Of a DNA stretch of 64,000 nucleotides, positions 16,710 to 25,372 are shown one piece after another. The stretch spans positions 1 through 64,000 of the forward strand of contig JAFZLA010000018.1 of assembly GCA_017551705.1 (NCBI GenBank), given 5' to 3'. A model generated the notes under the pieces. The model had not been told where the DNA came from. It made no database searches and saw nothing but the letters and a program-made list of their open reading frames with translations. How positions within the stretch are numbered: the stretch's first letter is position 1; each line of letters begins with the position of its first letter. The position numbers and the translations under genes were made by a program. The stretch comes from Treponema sp. (GTDB taxonomy: Bacteria; Spirochaetota; Spirochaetia; Treponematales; Treponemataceae).

Positions 16710-18008
16710 TTATTTCTCTTTGTGCCGCCTGTCCAGCTCGTCGAGCACGTCCTTCCACGAAACTTTTTCTTGGTACATAAGAACGCTCACAAAGTACAAA
16801 AGGTCGGCCGCTTCCCAAATCGCTTCGTCGCGGTCGGGAGCCTCGCACAATTCTCCGGCCTCTTCCATAACCTTTTCGCGAACGCGCTTGGCGTCCAAGG
16901 TGGCGGTGTAAGAGCCTGGCTTGGGGTTGGCAAAGCGCTCGCTGATTGTTTGGTACAAGCGCTCAAGGCTGGACGCTTCAGCCGCCTCCGCTCCAAAGCA
17001 AGTCCAGCTTCCTGTATGGCAAACGCCTCCGTGCGGAACGACGGTTGCCAAAACAGTGTCGCGGTCGCAGTCGACGCGCAACTTTTGGACTTCCAAAAAG
17101 TGGCCGCTTGTTTCGCCCTTGGTCCAAAGAACATTGCGAGTGCGGCTCCAGAAGGTAAGTTTTTTTGTGTCGAAAGTTTTTGCAAAGGCCTCGCGGTTTG
17201 CGTAGCCCATCATCAAGACTTGGCCGTTTACGCTTTGCGCGATTACAGGAACCATTCCGTCAACTTTTTTCCAGTCAAGGCATTCCACAAAGGAATCTTT
17301 TAGCGAAACCTTGTTTGTGTAAAGCGCCATTCCAAGCTGAACGTCGCAGCCCAAGCGCTCAAGCTCTGCGATTTCTTGAACTGTAGAAACGCCGCCGGCG
17401 ACTACAACTTTGCAAGACACCGCTTCGCGCAAAGACTTGGCGGCCGCCATGTCGGTTCCCTGCATGCAGCCTTCTTTTTCTACGCAAGTCCACAAAAGTT
17501 CGGAGCAATATTTTTCGGCGGCTTTTGCGGCTTCGACAAGCGGAATGGCAAGCGTTTCCGTCCAGCCCTTTACCGCGATGTTTCCGTTTATGCTGTCCAC
17601 CGAGATTATCACGCGCTGCTTTCCGATTGCGTCGCAAAGCTCCTGCAAAAATTCTGTGTTGAGGATGTCTCCGCCGCTCTTTGCGTTTGCGTTAAAGGCA
17701 GCGCTTCCGACGATGACTTTTTCGGCGCCAAGGCTTACAAGCTCGCGGGCGCGCTTTACGCTGCGCACTCCGCCGCCTGTGCGAACGTTGCCCTTGCGCA
17801 AAAGGCTTTTTAAAAGCGGCGTGTTGACGGTGTTGCCCTTAAGGTCTGTGTGGCCCATCGCGGCGTCAAGGTCGATGACAGCGACGTCGCCGTAAAAATT
17901 AAATTCGTTGATCAACGCGTCGGCGTCGTCGCGCTGCAAGACCAAGTCCTTTCCGTTCTTTAGTTGAACGACATGGCCGTCCTTTAAGTCAATAGATGAG
18001 ATTACCAT
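16710..18008 (-). CDS. Trifunctional histidine enzyme HisA-HisI-HisE
   Basis: This 432-residue protein joins three histidine-biosynthesis enzymes. Residues 1-235 are HisA (ProFAR isomerase, (beta-alpha)8 barrel: SSIDLKDGHVVQL, RTGGGVRS, AGGVSTVQEI). Residues 240-345 are HisI (phosphoribosyl-AMP cyclohydrolase: GQVLMMGYANREA, GGVCHTGSWTCF with its zinc Cys). Residues 350-432 are HisE (PR-ATP pyrophosphatase: KVMEEAGELCEA, AADLLYFVSVLM). The fusion covers steps 2-4. HisI-HisE fusions are common; HisA in front is unusual. No other his genes are nearby. A PAS protein gene ends 2 nt upstream. Confidence 0.92.
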   Translation of the reverse strand: MVISSIDLKDGHVVQLKNGKDLVLQRDDADALINEFNFYGDVAVIDLDAAMGHTDLKGNTVNTPLLKSLLRKGNVRTGGGVRSVKRARELVSLGAEKVIVGSAAFNANAKSGGDILNTEFLQELCDAIGKQRVIISVDSINGNIAVKGWTETLAIPLVEAAKAAEKYCSELLWTCVEKEGCMQGTDMAAAKSLREAVSCKVVVAGGVSTVQEIAELERLGCDVQLGMALYTNKVSLKDSFVECLDWKKVDGMVPVIAQSVNGQVLMMGYANREAFAKTFDTKKLTFWSRTRNVLWTKGETSGHFLEVQKLRVDCDRDTVLATVVPHGGVCHTGSWTCFGAEAAEASSLERLYQTISERFANPKPGSYTATLDAKRVREKVMEEAGELCEAPDRDEAIWEAADLLYFVSVLMYQEKVSWKDVLDELDRRHKEK

Positions 18009-18010
18009 AA

Positions 18011-18949
18011 TTATTTTTTCTCGTTCGCTTCGGACAAGGCTTGTCTAAGGCGAATCTCCTTTTCTTTTTCTTCGGTGATGTTTTGAATCGCGCAAATCGC
18101 AAGGTCAATTTTGTTGTTGCGGTCTTTTGACACTACAATCAAATGGCAGCGGCACCACATTCCAGTTTTTGTAAAAAAGTCGTAAGTTAGCAAGTTGGAA
18201 TTTGGCAGGCGCTTGTCGATGTCGCGGGGCTCCAAAAATTTGGCCACGCCTTCGGCGTATTCGGGGGCGACCAAATTTTGGGTCATCATTTGCATCGCCT
18301 GGCGCAAGTCTCCGTTCACCTTGGCAACAAAGTCCTTGTAGTCTTCGGGCGCTTCTATTACATGAACCAATTCCGAATTGATGTCGATTGAGAATGAGAT
18401 GAAGTAAATGTTTTTAAAGGCGCGCAAGATTGACATTTCGCGCTTTAGGCGGGCGTTGGTAACAGTCAGCTCTTCGCTCATCCTTTCGCGCTCGCTTATC
18501 AAGTCAGTGATGTCGGTTGTCGCGATCACAACAAAGCGGACGTCTTCGCCGGGCTGCATGCAAACAGCGGTCAAGGCCATTCTGAACCAGCGGTCGGCGC
18601 CGTCAATTTTTCGGCAATAGTCAAATTCTTCCAAATGGCCGTCGGCCAAATTTTCCTGCAGCCACTCTTGGTCCAAGTGCTTTTGAACCATGGCGCGGTA
18701 GGGGTCTTCGTTGTCAAACTTAGAAAGAAAAATCGGAACGGCGTCAACGATTTTTCCGTCGGCGGCCCAAAAGCCAGGAGTAGTGCGGGCAACGCTAAAG
18801 GCGTGGTATTTTCCAGTCTTAAAGTCAAAAAGGTATTCGCTGGAATGGAGCCTGTGCACGCCTTCGCGGTAAGCCTCGTAAAGGTACAATTCGTCCAAGT
18901 CGCTGTCGCCGGAAAGGTCAAATGTTCTTTTCTGGTTTTCTACGCTCAT
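18011..18949 (-). CDS. PAS-domain sensor protein without output domain
   Basis: This protein has 312 residues. Two PAS-like regions (about 35-155 and 185-300) each end in a PAC-type strand (RFVVIATTDITDLISERERM and KIDLAICAIQNITEEKEKE). A coiled linker separates them. There is no kinase, GGDEF or HTH domain, so it either acts through a partner or is a shortened diguanylate cyclase. The start at 18949 is chosen because a perfect TTGAAA-17-TATAAT promoter lies 6 nt before it and overlaps the longer frame. It is in a tight run with the his fusion gene. Confidence 0.75.
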   Translation of the reverse strand: MSVENQKRTFDLSGDSDLDELYLYEAYREGVHRLHSSEYLFDFKTGKYHAFSVARTTPGFWAADGKIVDAVPIFLSKFDNEDPYRAMVQKHLDQEWLQENLADGHLEEFDYCRKIDGADRWFRMALTAVCMQPGEDVRFVVIATTDITDLISERERMSEELTVTNARLKREMSILRAFKNIYFISFSIDINSELVHVIEAPEDYKDFVAKVNGDLRQAMQMMTQNLVAPEYAEGVAKFLEPRDIDKRLPNSNLLTYDFFTKTGMWCRCHLIVVSKDRNNKIDLAICAIQNITEEKEKEIRLRQALSEANEKK

Positions 18950-18955
18950 AAATTC

Positions 18956-18984
18956 ATTATAACATATGGCATTTTGCATTTCAA
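18956..18984 (-). promoter_or_regulatory. Promoter for a leaderless PAS-protein mRNA
   Basis: On the minus strand TTGAAA (18979-18984), 17 bp, TATAAT (18956-18961), then six nt (GAATTT) and ATG. Transcription should start at or next to the A of the start codon. Confidence 0.8.
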
Positions 18985-18991
18985 GGCTATC

Positions 18992-19020
18992 TTGCTTTTT
19001 TGACCGATGGGTTGTATAAT
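18992..19020 (+). promoter_or_regulatory. Promoter for a leaderless glycosyltransferase mRNA
   Basis: TTGCTT (18992-18997), 17 bp, TATAAT (19015-19020), then CAATTT and ATG 19027. It mirrors the divergent promoter, whose six-nt spacer is nearly the same. Confidence 0.75.
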
Positions 19021-19026
19021 CAATTT

Positions 19027-20271
19027 ATGAACATCGCGCTCTTCACAGATTCCTATCTTCCCACAAAAAGCGGAATTGTCACGGTAGTCTTGCAGCATAG
19101 AAAAATACTCGAAGACATGGGCCACCACGTTGTGGTCGTCACCGTGAACACAAAGGAAGAAGAAAAAGCCTTGGCCGAGCGCGAAAAAGACGAAAACGTT
19201 TTGCGCATTCGTTCCGTCCGCGGAGAATGGTTCGGCGTTCCCGACCAGTACATCGGATTTCCGCACGAAAAGAAAATCCTTAAATTTCTAAAAAAGCACA
19301 ACGTCCAGCTGATTCATTCCCACACCGAATTTTTTGTGGCGCACGCGGCAAAGCTAAGCGGAAAAAAATTGCACATACCTGTAATAGCCACGACCCACAC
19401 TCTTTGGGAAGATTTTTACAAATACTATCTTTTGGGCGGAAGGTTGATTCCAGTAAAACTCATAAGAAAAATCGTCAAACGTCTTTACAAAAAATTTTAC
19501 GCCCTGATAAACGTCTCGCAAAAAGCGCGCGACTACTTTAAGATGCCCTTTATGTTGCCCAACACTCCGTCGGCGATAATTCCAAACGCGCTGGACACAG
19601 ACTCCTTTTTGCAATGCTCCATCGCGGACTCAGAAATTCAAAAGGTGCGCAAGCAGTGGGGCATTAAAAAAGACGACATCGTATTTTTGTTTTTGGGAAG
19701 GGTTGTCGAAGAAAAGCGCGTTGACGAATTGCTTGACATTTGCATGCGCGTAATCCAAAAAAATTCCAAAATAAAAATTTTGTTTGTCGGAGCGGGACCC
19801 GCCGTTCAATCTTTGGAAAAACGCGCGCGGCCCGTAAGCGACAGAATCATTTTTACAGGCTACGTTCCGTGGACAGAAGTGCATTCATACTACCAGCTGG
19901 GCGACGTGTTCATAACCGCCTCGCTTTCCGAGATGCATTCAATGACAGTTTTGGAAGCGCTTGTCTCCGGCCTTCCGTTAATCGCGCGCCGCGACACAAG
20001 TTTTAGCGACACAATTTTTGACGGAAAGAACGGCTACATGGCCGACACTGACGAAGAGATGGACCAATACTTTTTGGAGTTGGCCGCCGACAAAAAGAAG
20101 CGCGCCGCTTTTGGAGAATACAGCAAAAAAGTCGCCAAAAGTTTTTCACTCGAAGTTTACGGAAAGCGCGTCGTGGCCTTTTACCAAAAAATTTTGGACA
20201 CCTTTCCCGAAAAAATCACTGACGAAGATTTAAAGGCGGCCGTTGACAGCGTAGCCGCGTTTGAGGAGTGA
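19027..20271 (+). CDS. GT4-family glycosyltransferase
   Basis: This 414-residue protein has the GT-B fold of family 4: an N-terminal acceptor domain beginning NIALFTDSYLPTKSGIVTVV, the IHSHTEF motif, and a C-terminal nucleotide-sugar domain with FLGRVVEEKRVDELL and the E-x7-E signature (SEMHSMTVLEAL). Closest in style to alpha-monoglucosyldiacylglycerol or mannosyl transferases, so glycolipid synthesis is a fair guess. Start ATG 19027 follows TATAAT by 6 nt. The nucleosidase gene follows 2 nt downstream. Confidence 0.85.
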   Translation: MNIALFTDSYLPTKSGIVTVVLQHRKILEDMGHHVVVVTVNTKEEEKALAEREKDENVLRIRSVRGEWFGVPDQYIGFPHEKKILKFLKKHNVQLIHSHTEFFVAHAAKLSGKKLHIPVIATTHTLWEDFYKYYLLGGRLIPVKLIRKIVKRLYKKFYALINVSQKARDYFKMPFMLPNTPSAIIPNALDTDSFLQCSIADSEIQKVRKQWGIKKDDIVFLFLGRVVEEKRVDELLDICMRVIQKNSKIKILFVGAGPAVQSLEKRARPVSDRIIFTGYVPWTEVHSYYQLGDVFITASLSEMHSMTVLEALVSGLPLIARRDTSFSDTIFDGKNGYMADTDEEMDQYFLELAADKKKRAAFGEYSKKVAKSFSLEVYGKRVVAFYQKILDTFPEKITDEDLKAAVDSVAAFEE

Positions 20272-20273
20272 AT

Positions 20274-20987
20274 ATGAAAAAACTTGGCATTATCGCCGCG
20301 ATGGAAGTCGAAAGCAAAATCATTCTTGACGCGCTCAAAGAAAACGGCGGCGTCAAAGAGACCAAGGCGGGCGGCACAACTTACTACGAAGGCTCAATTG
20401 CCTCAGTCCAAATCGTTTTGGCCCGCAGCGGAGTTGGCAAAGTCAACGCCGCCCTTTGCGCGCAAAGAATGATATTGCAGTTTGGAGCGGACTTTATCAT
20501 AAACACAGGAATCGCCGGCGCCATAGGAAAGGGCCTTGGCGTGTTTGACGTTGTAGTATCAAGCGACGCGGTTTATCACGACATGGACGCGGTGGCCTGG
20601 GGTTACAAAATTTGCCAAGTTCCGCAAATGGACGTTTTTTCTTTTGAGGCTGATAAAAAAATGGTCGAAAAAATTCAAACCATTTTTCCGACGTTACAGG
20701 AATCCAAAGGTCACAAGCTTGCCGTTGGCCGCGTCGCGTCGGGCGACCAATTTGTTGCCGACAAAGAGCTTAAGGCCCGCATAATTCAAAACGCCTCGCC
20801 TCTTTGCGTCGAAATGGAAGGCGCCGCCATCGCCCACGCCTGTTATTTGTGCGGCGTTCCCTTTGTAATTGTGCGGACGCTTAGCGACATGGCTGACGAC
20901 AAAGAGGAGACCACTTACACCTTCAACGAAGAGACCGCCGCCCATCTTAGCGGCGCCATTTTGCTTGCGATAATAAAGAAAATGTAG
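20274..20987 (+). CDS. mtnN: 5'-methylthioadenosine/S-adenosylhomocysteine nucleosidase
   Basis: This 237-residue enzyme hydrolyses MTA and SAH to adenine and the thio-ribose. Motifs: KLGIIAAMEVESKII at the N-terminus, NTGIAGAIGKGLGVFDVVVSSDAVYHDMD, FVADKE, and VEMEGAAIAHACYLCGVPF with the catalytic acid region, then RTLSDMADD. Start ATG 20274 has GAGGAG five nt upstream. It is co-transcribed with the glycosyltransferase and ends at a strong terminator. Confidence 0.94.
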   Translation: MKKLGIIAAMEVESKIILDALKENGGVKETKAGGTTYYEGSIASVQIVLARSGVGKVNAALCAQRMILQFGADFIINTGIAGAIGKGLGVFDVVVSSDAVYHDMDAVAWGYKICQVPQMDVFSFEADKKMVEKIQTIFPTLQESKGHKLAVGRVASGDQFVADKELKARIIQNASPLCVEMEGAAIAHACYLCGVPFVIVRTLSDMADDKEETTYTFNEETAAHLSGAILLAIIKKM

Positions 20988-20991
20988 CAAA

Positions 20992-21019
20992 AAAAAAGCG
21001 GCTCACGCCGCTTTTTTTT
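20992..21019. terminator. Bidirectional intrinsic terminator
   Basis: AGCGGC (20997-21002), TCAC, GCCGCT (21007-21012), with A-run on the left and T8 on the right. It separates the nucleosidase gene from the convergent ABC transporter operon. Confidence 0.88.
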
Positions 21020-21810
21020 CACGAAAGCAATATTCGGTCGCTGTTGAGGTCGCGCTTTTTTATTTGCCGGAACTTTTGGATCAGCGTGTCCAAAGTCAGC
21101 TTTTCTTTTTCTTGGCGTCCGATGTCAAGAATCACTTCTCCGCCGTCCATCATCAAAAGGCGGTTTCCGTATTCCAAAGCCTGCTGCATGTTGTGGGTAA
21201 TCATCATGACGGTAAGGCCGTACTCGTCGGCAAAGCGGCGGGTAAGCTTCATCACAAGCTCGGCGTTGGCGGGATCCAGCGCGGCCGTGTGCTCGTCAAG
21301 CAAAAGAAGCGCGGGCTTGGACATAACCGCCATAAGCAGGGTAAGCGCCTGGCGTTGTCCGCCTGACAAAAGCTCCACGTTGTCGTTTAGGCGGTTTTCC
21401 AAATTCATGTCCAACGCTTTTAGCTGCTCTCTAAAGGCCGCGCGAAGTTTATTGTTAAGGCTGATCTTAAGGGACTTGGAACCCTTTTTTGAGCAAATGA
21501 CCATGTTGTCTTCCAAGCTCATTTTGCCGGCCGTTCCCAAAAGCGGATTTTGGAAAATGCGGCCTATGTAGCGGGCGCGCTTAAATTCGGGCTCCTTTGT
21601 GACATTGCGGCCGTCGTAAAAAACTTCTCCGCTTGTGGCGCGGTAGGTGCCCGCGATGACGTTCATCAATGTTGACTTGCCCGCTCCGTTGGAACCAATC
21701 ACAGTGATAAAATCGCCTTGGTTGATTTTTAGATTTATGTTCTTAAGCGCGCGGTTTTCGTCGGGCGTTCCCGCGTGGAATGTCATGCAAACGTTTTTAA
21801 GCTCAAGCAT
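21019..21810 (-). CDS. ABC transporter ATP-binding protein (TrpZ/YtrE-like)
   Basis: This 263-residue ATPase has Walker A GSNGAGKST, the signature LLSGGQRQALTLL, Walker B LLLLDEHTAALD and switch His (THNMQQALEYG). The EHTAALDP form and LLSGGQRQ are typical of the ATPase of DUF534-type importers. It overlaps the permease gene by 8 nt and is third in the operon. Confidence 0.9.
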   Translation of the reverse strand: MLELKNVCMTFHAGTPDENRALKNINLKINQGDFITVIGSNGAGKSTLMNVIAGTYRATSGEVFYDGRNVTKEPEFKRARYIGRIFQNPLLGTAGKMSLEDNMVICSKKGSKSLKISLNNKLRAAFREQLKALDMNLENRLNDNVELLSGGQRQALTLLMAVMSKPALLLLDEHTAALDPANAELVMKLTRRFADEYGLTVMMITHNMQQALEYGNRLLMMDGGEVILDIGRQEKEKLTLDTLIQKFRQIKKRDLNSDRILLS

Positions 21811-22759
21811 TGGCCGCCTCCGTTTTTGCGCCGTTTGCAGGATTTTCGTAGGGCCTGCGCAAATGCTCGCGCATAAATTTGGCGATGTCGTATTTTGAAA
21901 TAATCAAGCACAAAATAATCAAAAGGCCTGTAATCAACTTTAAGTCGTTGGAGTTCATTCCGATTACATAGCCGTAGCGGCGGCCAAGGAACATCAGCGC
22001 GCGGTAAATTATCGAGCCTATCAAAACGCGCGCGAGCTGGAGCGAAATTCTGTTCGACCTCAAAACAAATTCACCAAGCATGAGCGAAGCCAAGCCCGAG
22101 ACCACGACGCCCGTTCCGCTCCCTACATCGGCAAAACCCGAATACATGGCGAACAAGGCGCCCGACAAGGCGGCCAACGCGTTTCCAAAGCAAATGCCAA
22201 AGCCGCGCATGTACTTTACGTTGACGCCTTGGCTTACGACCATTTGTTCGTTGGCGCCAAGCGCTCCCATCGTAAGGCCAAAATCGGTGTTGTAGAACAA
22301 GTTGAGCAAAACGCTAAGCGCAAGGACCACTGCAAAAACATAAAGCGCAATCGCCCAGTCCGAGGGAATCGCCGCTCCGCCCTCTTGAACTGCCTTTGTA
22401 ATTTTTGAAAATATTGTAGGAATCTTAAGAAAAGAAACGTTGGCGTGGTTGGACATGATTCGCAAGTTGACCGAATAGAGCATCGTCATGACCAAAATGC
22501 CTGCCAGCAAATCCGGCACGCGCAGCTTTGTGTAAACCAAAGTGGTCACAAGCCCCGCGCAAAGGCCCGCGCCAAAAGCGGCAAGCAAGGCAATTGAAGG
22601 AGCGATTCCGTGCGTAAGGCAAGCCGCCAAAACACAGCCGCCCATTGGAAAAGAACCGTCAACGGTCATGTCGCAAAAGTTCAGAACTCGGAATGTCATG
22701 AACAATCCGAGAACCATTATTCCGTAAATCAAACCTTCAATTAAAATGCTTGCTGCCAT
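21803..22759 (-). CDS. ABC transporter permease
   Basis: This 318-residue permease has about nine membrane segments and resembles the branched-chain/ribose-type permeases (LivH/RbsC fold) found with DUF534 binding proteins: NFCDMTVDGSFPMGGC, GLVTTLVYTKLRVPDLLAGILV, and GALGANEQMVVSQGVN. It starts 3 nt after the binding-protein stop. Confidence 0.88.
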   Translation of the reverse strand: MAASILIEGLIYGIMVLGLFMTFRVLNFCDMTVDGSFPMGGCVLAACLTHGIAPSIALLAAFGAGLCAGLVTTLVYTKLRVPDLLAGILVMTMLYSVNLRIMSNHANVSFLKIPTIFSKITKAVQEGGAAIPSDWAIALYVFAVVLALSVLLNLFYNTDFGLTMGALGANEQMVVSQGVNVKYMRGFGICFGNALAALSGALFAMYSGFADVGSGTGVVVSGLASLMLGEFVLRSNRISLQLARVLIGSIIYRALMFLGRRYGYVIGMNSNDLKLITGLLIILCLIISKYDIAKFMREHLRRPYENPANGAKTEAANA

Positions 22760-22762
22760 AAT

Positions 22763-23752
22763 TTATTTTTTTGTAAGTTTTCCGTCTTTGATGATTTCGT
22801 TGGCGCTGTCCAGCAAATCCTGGGGAATTGTTATTCCGCAGGCGGCGGCTACGTCCAAGTCAAAGAGCAAGTCGCTGTCGCTGGGCTCTGTCATAAAGCG
22901 AACCGGAAGTTCGGCGGGCTTGGCTCCCTTCAAAATCTTGACGACCATTTCGCCAGTGGCGCGTCCGGCCTTGTAGTAGTTGAAGCCGCTTGCCATCAGG
23001 CAGCCGCCAGCTTCCGCTCCTGTAACGTCGGCGCTAAAAATCGGCTTTTTGGCTTGGCCAAAAACTTGGACCAAGCTGCTTAGGGCGCTAAAGACTGTGT
23101 TGTCTGTGGTCAAATAAATTCCGTCAACGCGGTCGACAATCGCTTTTGCGGCTGACTGAACTTCGCTGGAATTTGTAATCGCTTGAGTCACCAATTCCAA
23201 ACCGGCTTCTTGGCAACCTTTTTTTACTTGCTCCAAGGCGCTGATTGAGTTGGCTTCGTTGGAAGTATAGATGTAGCCGAGCGTCTTGAGGCCGGCGACC
23301 TTCTTAAAGAGCGCGATGTGCTGCTCGGAGGGAATCGCGTCGCTCATTCCGCAAACATTGTTTTCTCCCTTGTCAAGTGAAGAAACGAGGCCGGCGCCAA
23401 CAGGGTCGGTTACCGTTCCAAAAACAATCGGGATGTCTTTAATAGAAGTGGCCAAGGCCAAGGCGACCGGAGTGGCGATTCCGACAGCGACATCAACGCC
23501 TTCGTCCTTGTACTTGAGGGCGATTTGGGCGGCCGTGTTTACGTCGCCGTTGGCGTTTTGGAAGTCGTAATCAGCAACAAATCCGTTTTCCTTAACCACA
23601 TCGACAATGCCTTGTTCAACAGCGTCCAAGGCAGGGTGCTGAACGATTTTTGCTATTCCGATTCTTACGCTCTTAGAAGACGAATCTTTTTTTGCGCAAC
23701 CAAAAAGGGCCGCGCTGACGGCGACAAGCGCCATTATTTTTGCAATTTTCAT
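22763..23752 (-). CDS. ABC transporter substrate-binding lipoprotein (DUF534/TrpX type)
   Basis: This protein has 329 residues. The start MKIAKIMAL at 23752 has AGGAGA upstream. A lipoprotein signal ends in LFGC (lipobox), so the mature protein is a lipid-anchored binder. The body matches the TrpX/DUF534 family: GIAKIVQHPALDAVEQGIVD, VAVGIATPVALALA, GTVTDPVGAGLV, and YTSNEANS. Relatives are linked to aromatic amino acids or related compounds, but the ligand is not certain. First gene of the operon, with a clear sigma-70 promoter. Confidence 0.9.
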   Translation of the reverse strand: MKIAKIMALVAVSAALFGCAKKDSSSKSVRIGIAKIVQHPALDAVEQGIVDVVKENGFVADYDFQNANGDVNTAAQIALKYKDEGVDVAVGIATPVALALATSIKDIPIVFGTVTDPVGAGLVSSLDKGENNVCGMSDAIPSEQHIALFKKVAGLKTLGYIYTSNEANSISALEQVKKGCQEAGLELVTQAITNSSEVQSAAKAIVDRVDGIYLTTDNTVFSALSSLVQVFGQAKKPIFSADVTGAEAGGCLMASGFNYYKAGRATGEMVVKILKGAKPAELPVRFMTEPSDSDLLFDLDVAAACGITIPQDLLDSANEIIKDGKLTKK

Positions 23753-23771
23753 AGTTTCTCCTATTAGCAAA

Positions 23772-23800
23772 ATGATACTGTCAACAGAAACATTTGTCAA
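23772..23800 (-). promoter_or_regulatory. Promoter of the DUF534-type ABC operon
   Basis: On the minus strand TTGACA (23795-23800), 17 bp, TATCAT (23772-23777). A second TTGACA lies within the spacer. Confidence 0.75.
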
Positions 23801-23802
23801 CT

Positions 23803-23848
23803 CCGCTCGTATCGTTGCTTAAAAGACCATGATGGTATGTTCGAGCGG
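23803..23848. repeat. 46-bp imperfect palindrome, copy A
   Basis: Bounded by CCGCTCG and CGAGCGG. The reverse complement begins CCGCTCGAACAT and ends ATACGAGCGG, matching copies at 27387-27433 and 28584-28629 in ends and length. Confidence 0.7.
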
Positions 23849-23884
23849 TCCCGCCGCGTCTTTCAGACGCTTCATGCTAGATGA

Positions 23885-23914
23885 TAAAAAAAGCCGCCCA
23901 AACGGACGGCCCTT
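23885..23914 (-). terminator. Intrinsic terminator after the beta-glucanase gene
   Basis: GCCGCCC (23893-23899), AAAC, GGACGGC (23904-23910), with one G-T pair. Read on the minus strand it is followed by a T-run, so it ends the glucanase transcript. Confidence 0.8.
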
Positions 23915-23937
23915 TTGTCACGACTTTTCTTAAATTT

Positions 23938-25290
23938 CTATTTTACTTTTGTTATCGAAACGTTGCTGATGTAAACTGTGGCGGTCGAACCGAGCATGCC
24001 AAGATTGAATTCTAGGCGCGCCGTCGGGTCAGTGTCTTCTTCCATCACAAAGTCAAATTCGTAGGTCTTTTTTTCGGGACCAACAGTAACTTTTGTGTCC
24101 TGCAAGTAGCGGATCCAGTTGCAGTTGGGAGCGGTAATCGCGGCGCGGATTTCGCGCTTGGCGTCAGCGCGAGCGTCAAACTTGTAATGGTACTTGCAGC
24201 CTTCCTGCAAAGGAATGTTGGGCTGAACCACTTGCACGCTGTATTCCAAGTCGCCCGGAGTCTGCTGTTTGATGACAAGCTCTCCGTTAGAAATTGAAGC
24301 CGAGCCTTTTCCCGTTCCGAACAAAAGGAAGTCCCAGCCTTTTCCGTCGGACATGCTTTCGGCTTTGGCAAAATTAGCGTTGACGGCGTAGTTGCCGGAA
24401 GCGTCAGGGTCGCGCAGCTTGATGTTGCTGCCAGGCTTTGAGACGTTTTCGTTATACTGCTTTTTTTGATAAACGCGGACATAGTCAACGACCATTTGCG
24501 CGCGCTCGTCAAACTTTGTGCTGGCGTTGGGGTTTCCGGGCCAGGTTCCGCCGACCGCGACGTTCAAGATGATGTAGAAGGGCTGGTTGTAAGGAGCGGG
24601 ATACGGAACCTTCGCTCCGCCCTGACGCTTTGTGAACCATTTGTTTTCGGTAAAGAAATGCTTTCCGTCAACGTAAAAGCGAATTTCGCCCGGCTCCCAT
24701 TCACACGCAAAAACGTGGAAGTCGCTGGCAAAATCTTTTCCGCTTGAGACGAACGTCTTTTGCTTCATCGTGTGGGGCTCGCCAAAGTGAAGCGTTGCGT
24801 ATTGCGTGTTGGTCTGGTGTCCCAAAACTTCCATGATGTCAATTTCGCCGCACTTGGGCCACTGGCCGTAAAGGCCTTCGTTGGCGGGCATCATCCAAAA
24901 TGCGGGCAAGAATCCTTGTCCTTTGGGAACCTTAAGGCGGGCCTCAAAGCGGCCGTACTTAAAATTATGCTTGTTCATCGTGTTGACGCGGCCGGAGGTG
25001 TAGGAGTTTCCTTTTTTTAGAGGCTGAATCACAAGGCAGCCGTCTTTTACGTAAGTGTTTTCGGCGGAATCGTCGTAGCTTTGCAATTCGCTGTTGACCC
25101 AGCCGGGTCTGTGGAATTCAAAGTTCCAGTCATTCATGTTCAAAGACTTTCCGTCAAATTCGTCGTGCCACACAAGGTCGTTGGCTGTGTAAACAGAGCT
25201 TCCAACCGGAGCCATTCCATTGTCGGCCGCAAAGCCGCAAACCGCAGCCGCAACGCTCATAGCGACGGCCAAAAAAATTGTTCGTTTCAT
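23938..25290 (-). CDS. Secreted GH16 beta-glucanase (laminarinase type) with C-terminal CBM
   Basis: This protein has 450 residues. Start MKRTIF at 25290 with GGGAAA upstream; a signal peptide ends near FAADN. Residues 40-290 are a GH16 domain with the catalytic GEIDIMEVLG (Glu nucleophile and acid/base), LVWHDEFDG, and the WPGNPN region. Residues 305-450 form a CBM4/9-like carbohydrate-binding domain (FDARADAKREIRAAITAP). It should hydrolyse beta-1,3 or mixed beta-1,3-1,4 glucans outside the cell, fitting a plant-fibre-associated host. It follows a lipoprotein with similar sugar-binding folds. Confidence 0.92.
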   Translation of the reverse strand: MKRTIFLAVAMSVAAAVCGFAADNGMAPVGSSVYTANDLVWHDEFDGKSLNMNDWNFEFHRPGWVNSELQSYDDSAENTYVKDGCLVIQPLKKGNSYTSGRVNTMNKHNFKYGRFEARLKVPKGQGFLPAFWMMPANEGLYGQWPKCGEIDIMEVLGHQTNTQYATLHFGEPHTMKQKTFVSSGKDFASDFHVFACEWEPGEIRFYVDGKHFFTENKWFTKRQGGAKVPYPAPYNQPFYIILNVAVGGTWPGNPNASTKFDERAQMVVDYVRVYQKKQYNENVSKPGSNIKLRDPDASGNYAVNANFAKAESMSDGKGWDFLLFGTGKGSASISNGELVIKQQTPGDLEYSVQVVQPNIPLQEGCKYHYKFDARADAKREIRAAITAPNCNWIRYLQDTKVTVGPEKKTYEFDFVMEEDTDPTARLEFNLGMLGSTATVYISNVSITKVK

Positions 25291-25372
25291 GTTTGTTTCC
25301 CAAAATGTTGTTTGATATAAATTTATGACACGCCCCAAAAGGGCGCGCCATAAATAGCCTGATGGTTAGGGG

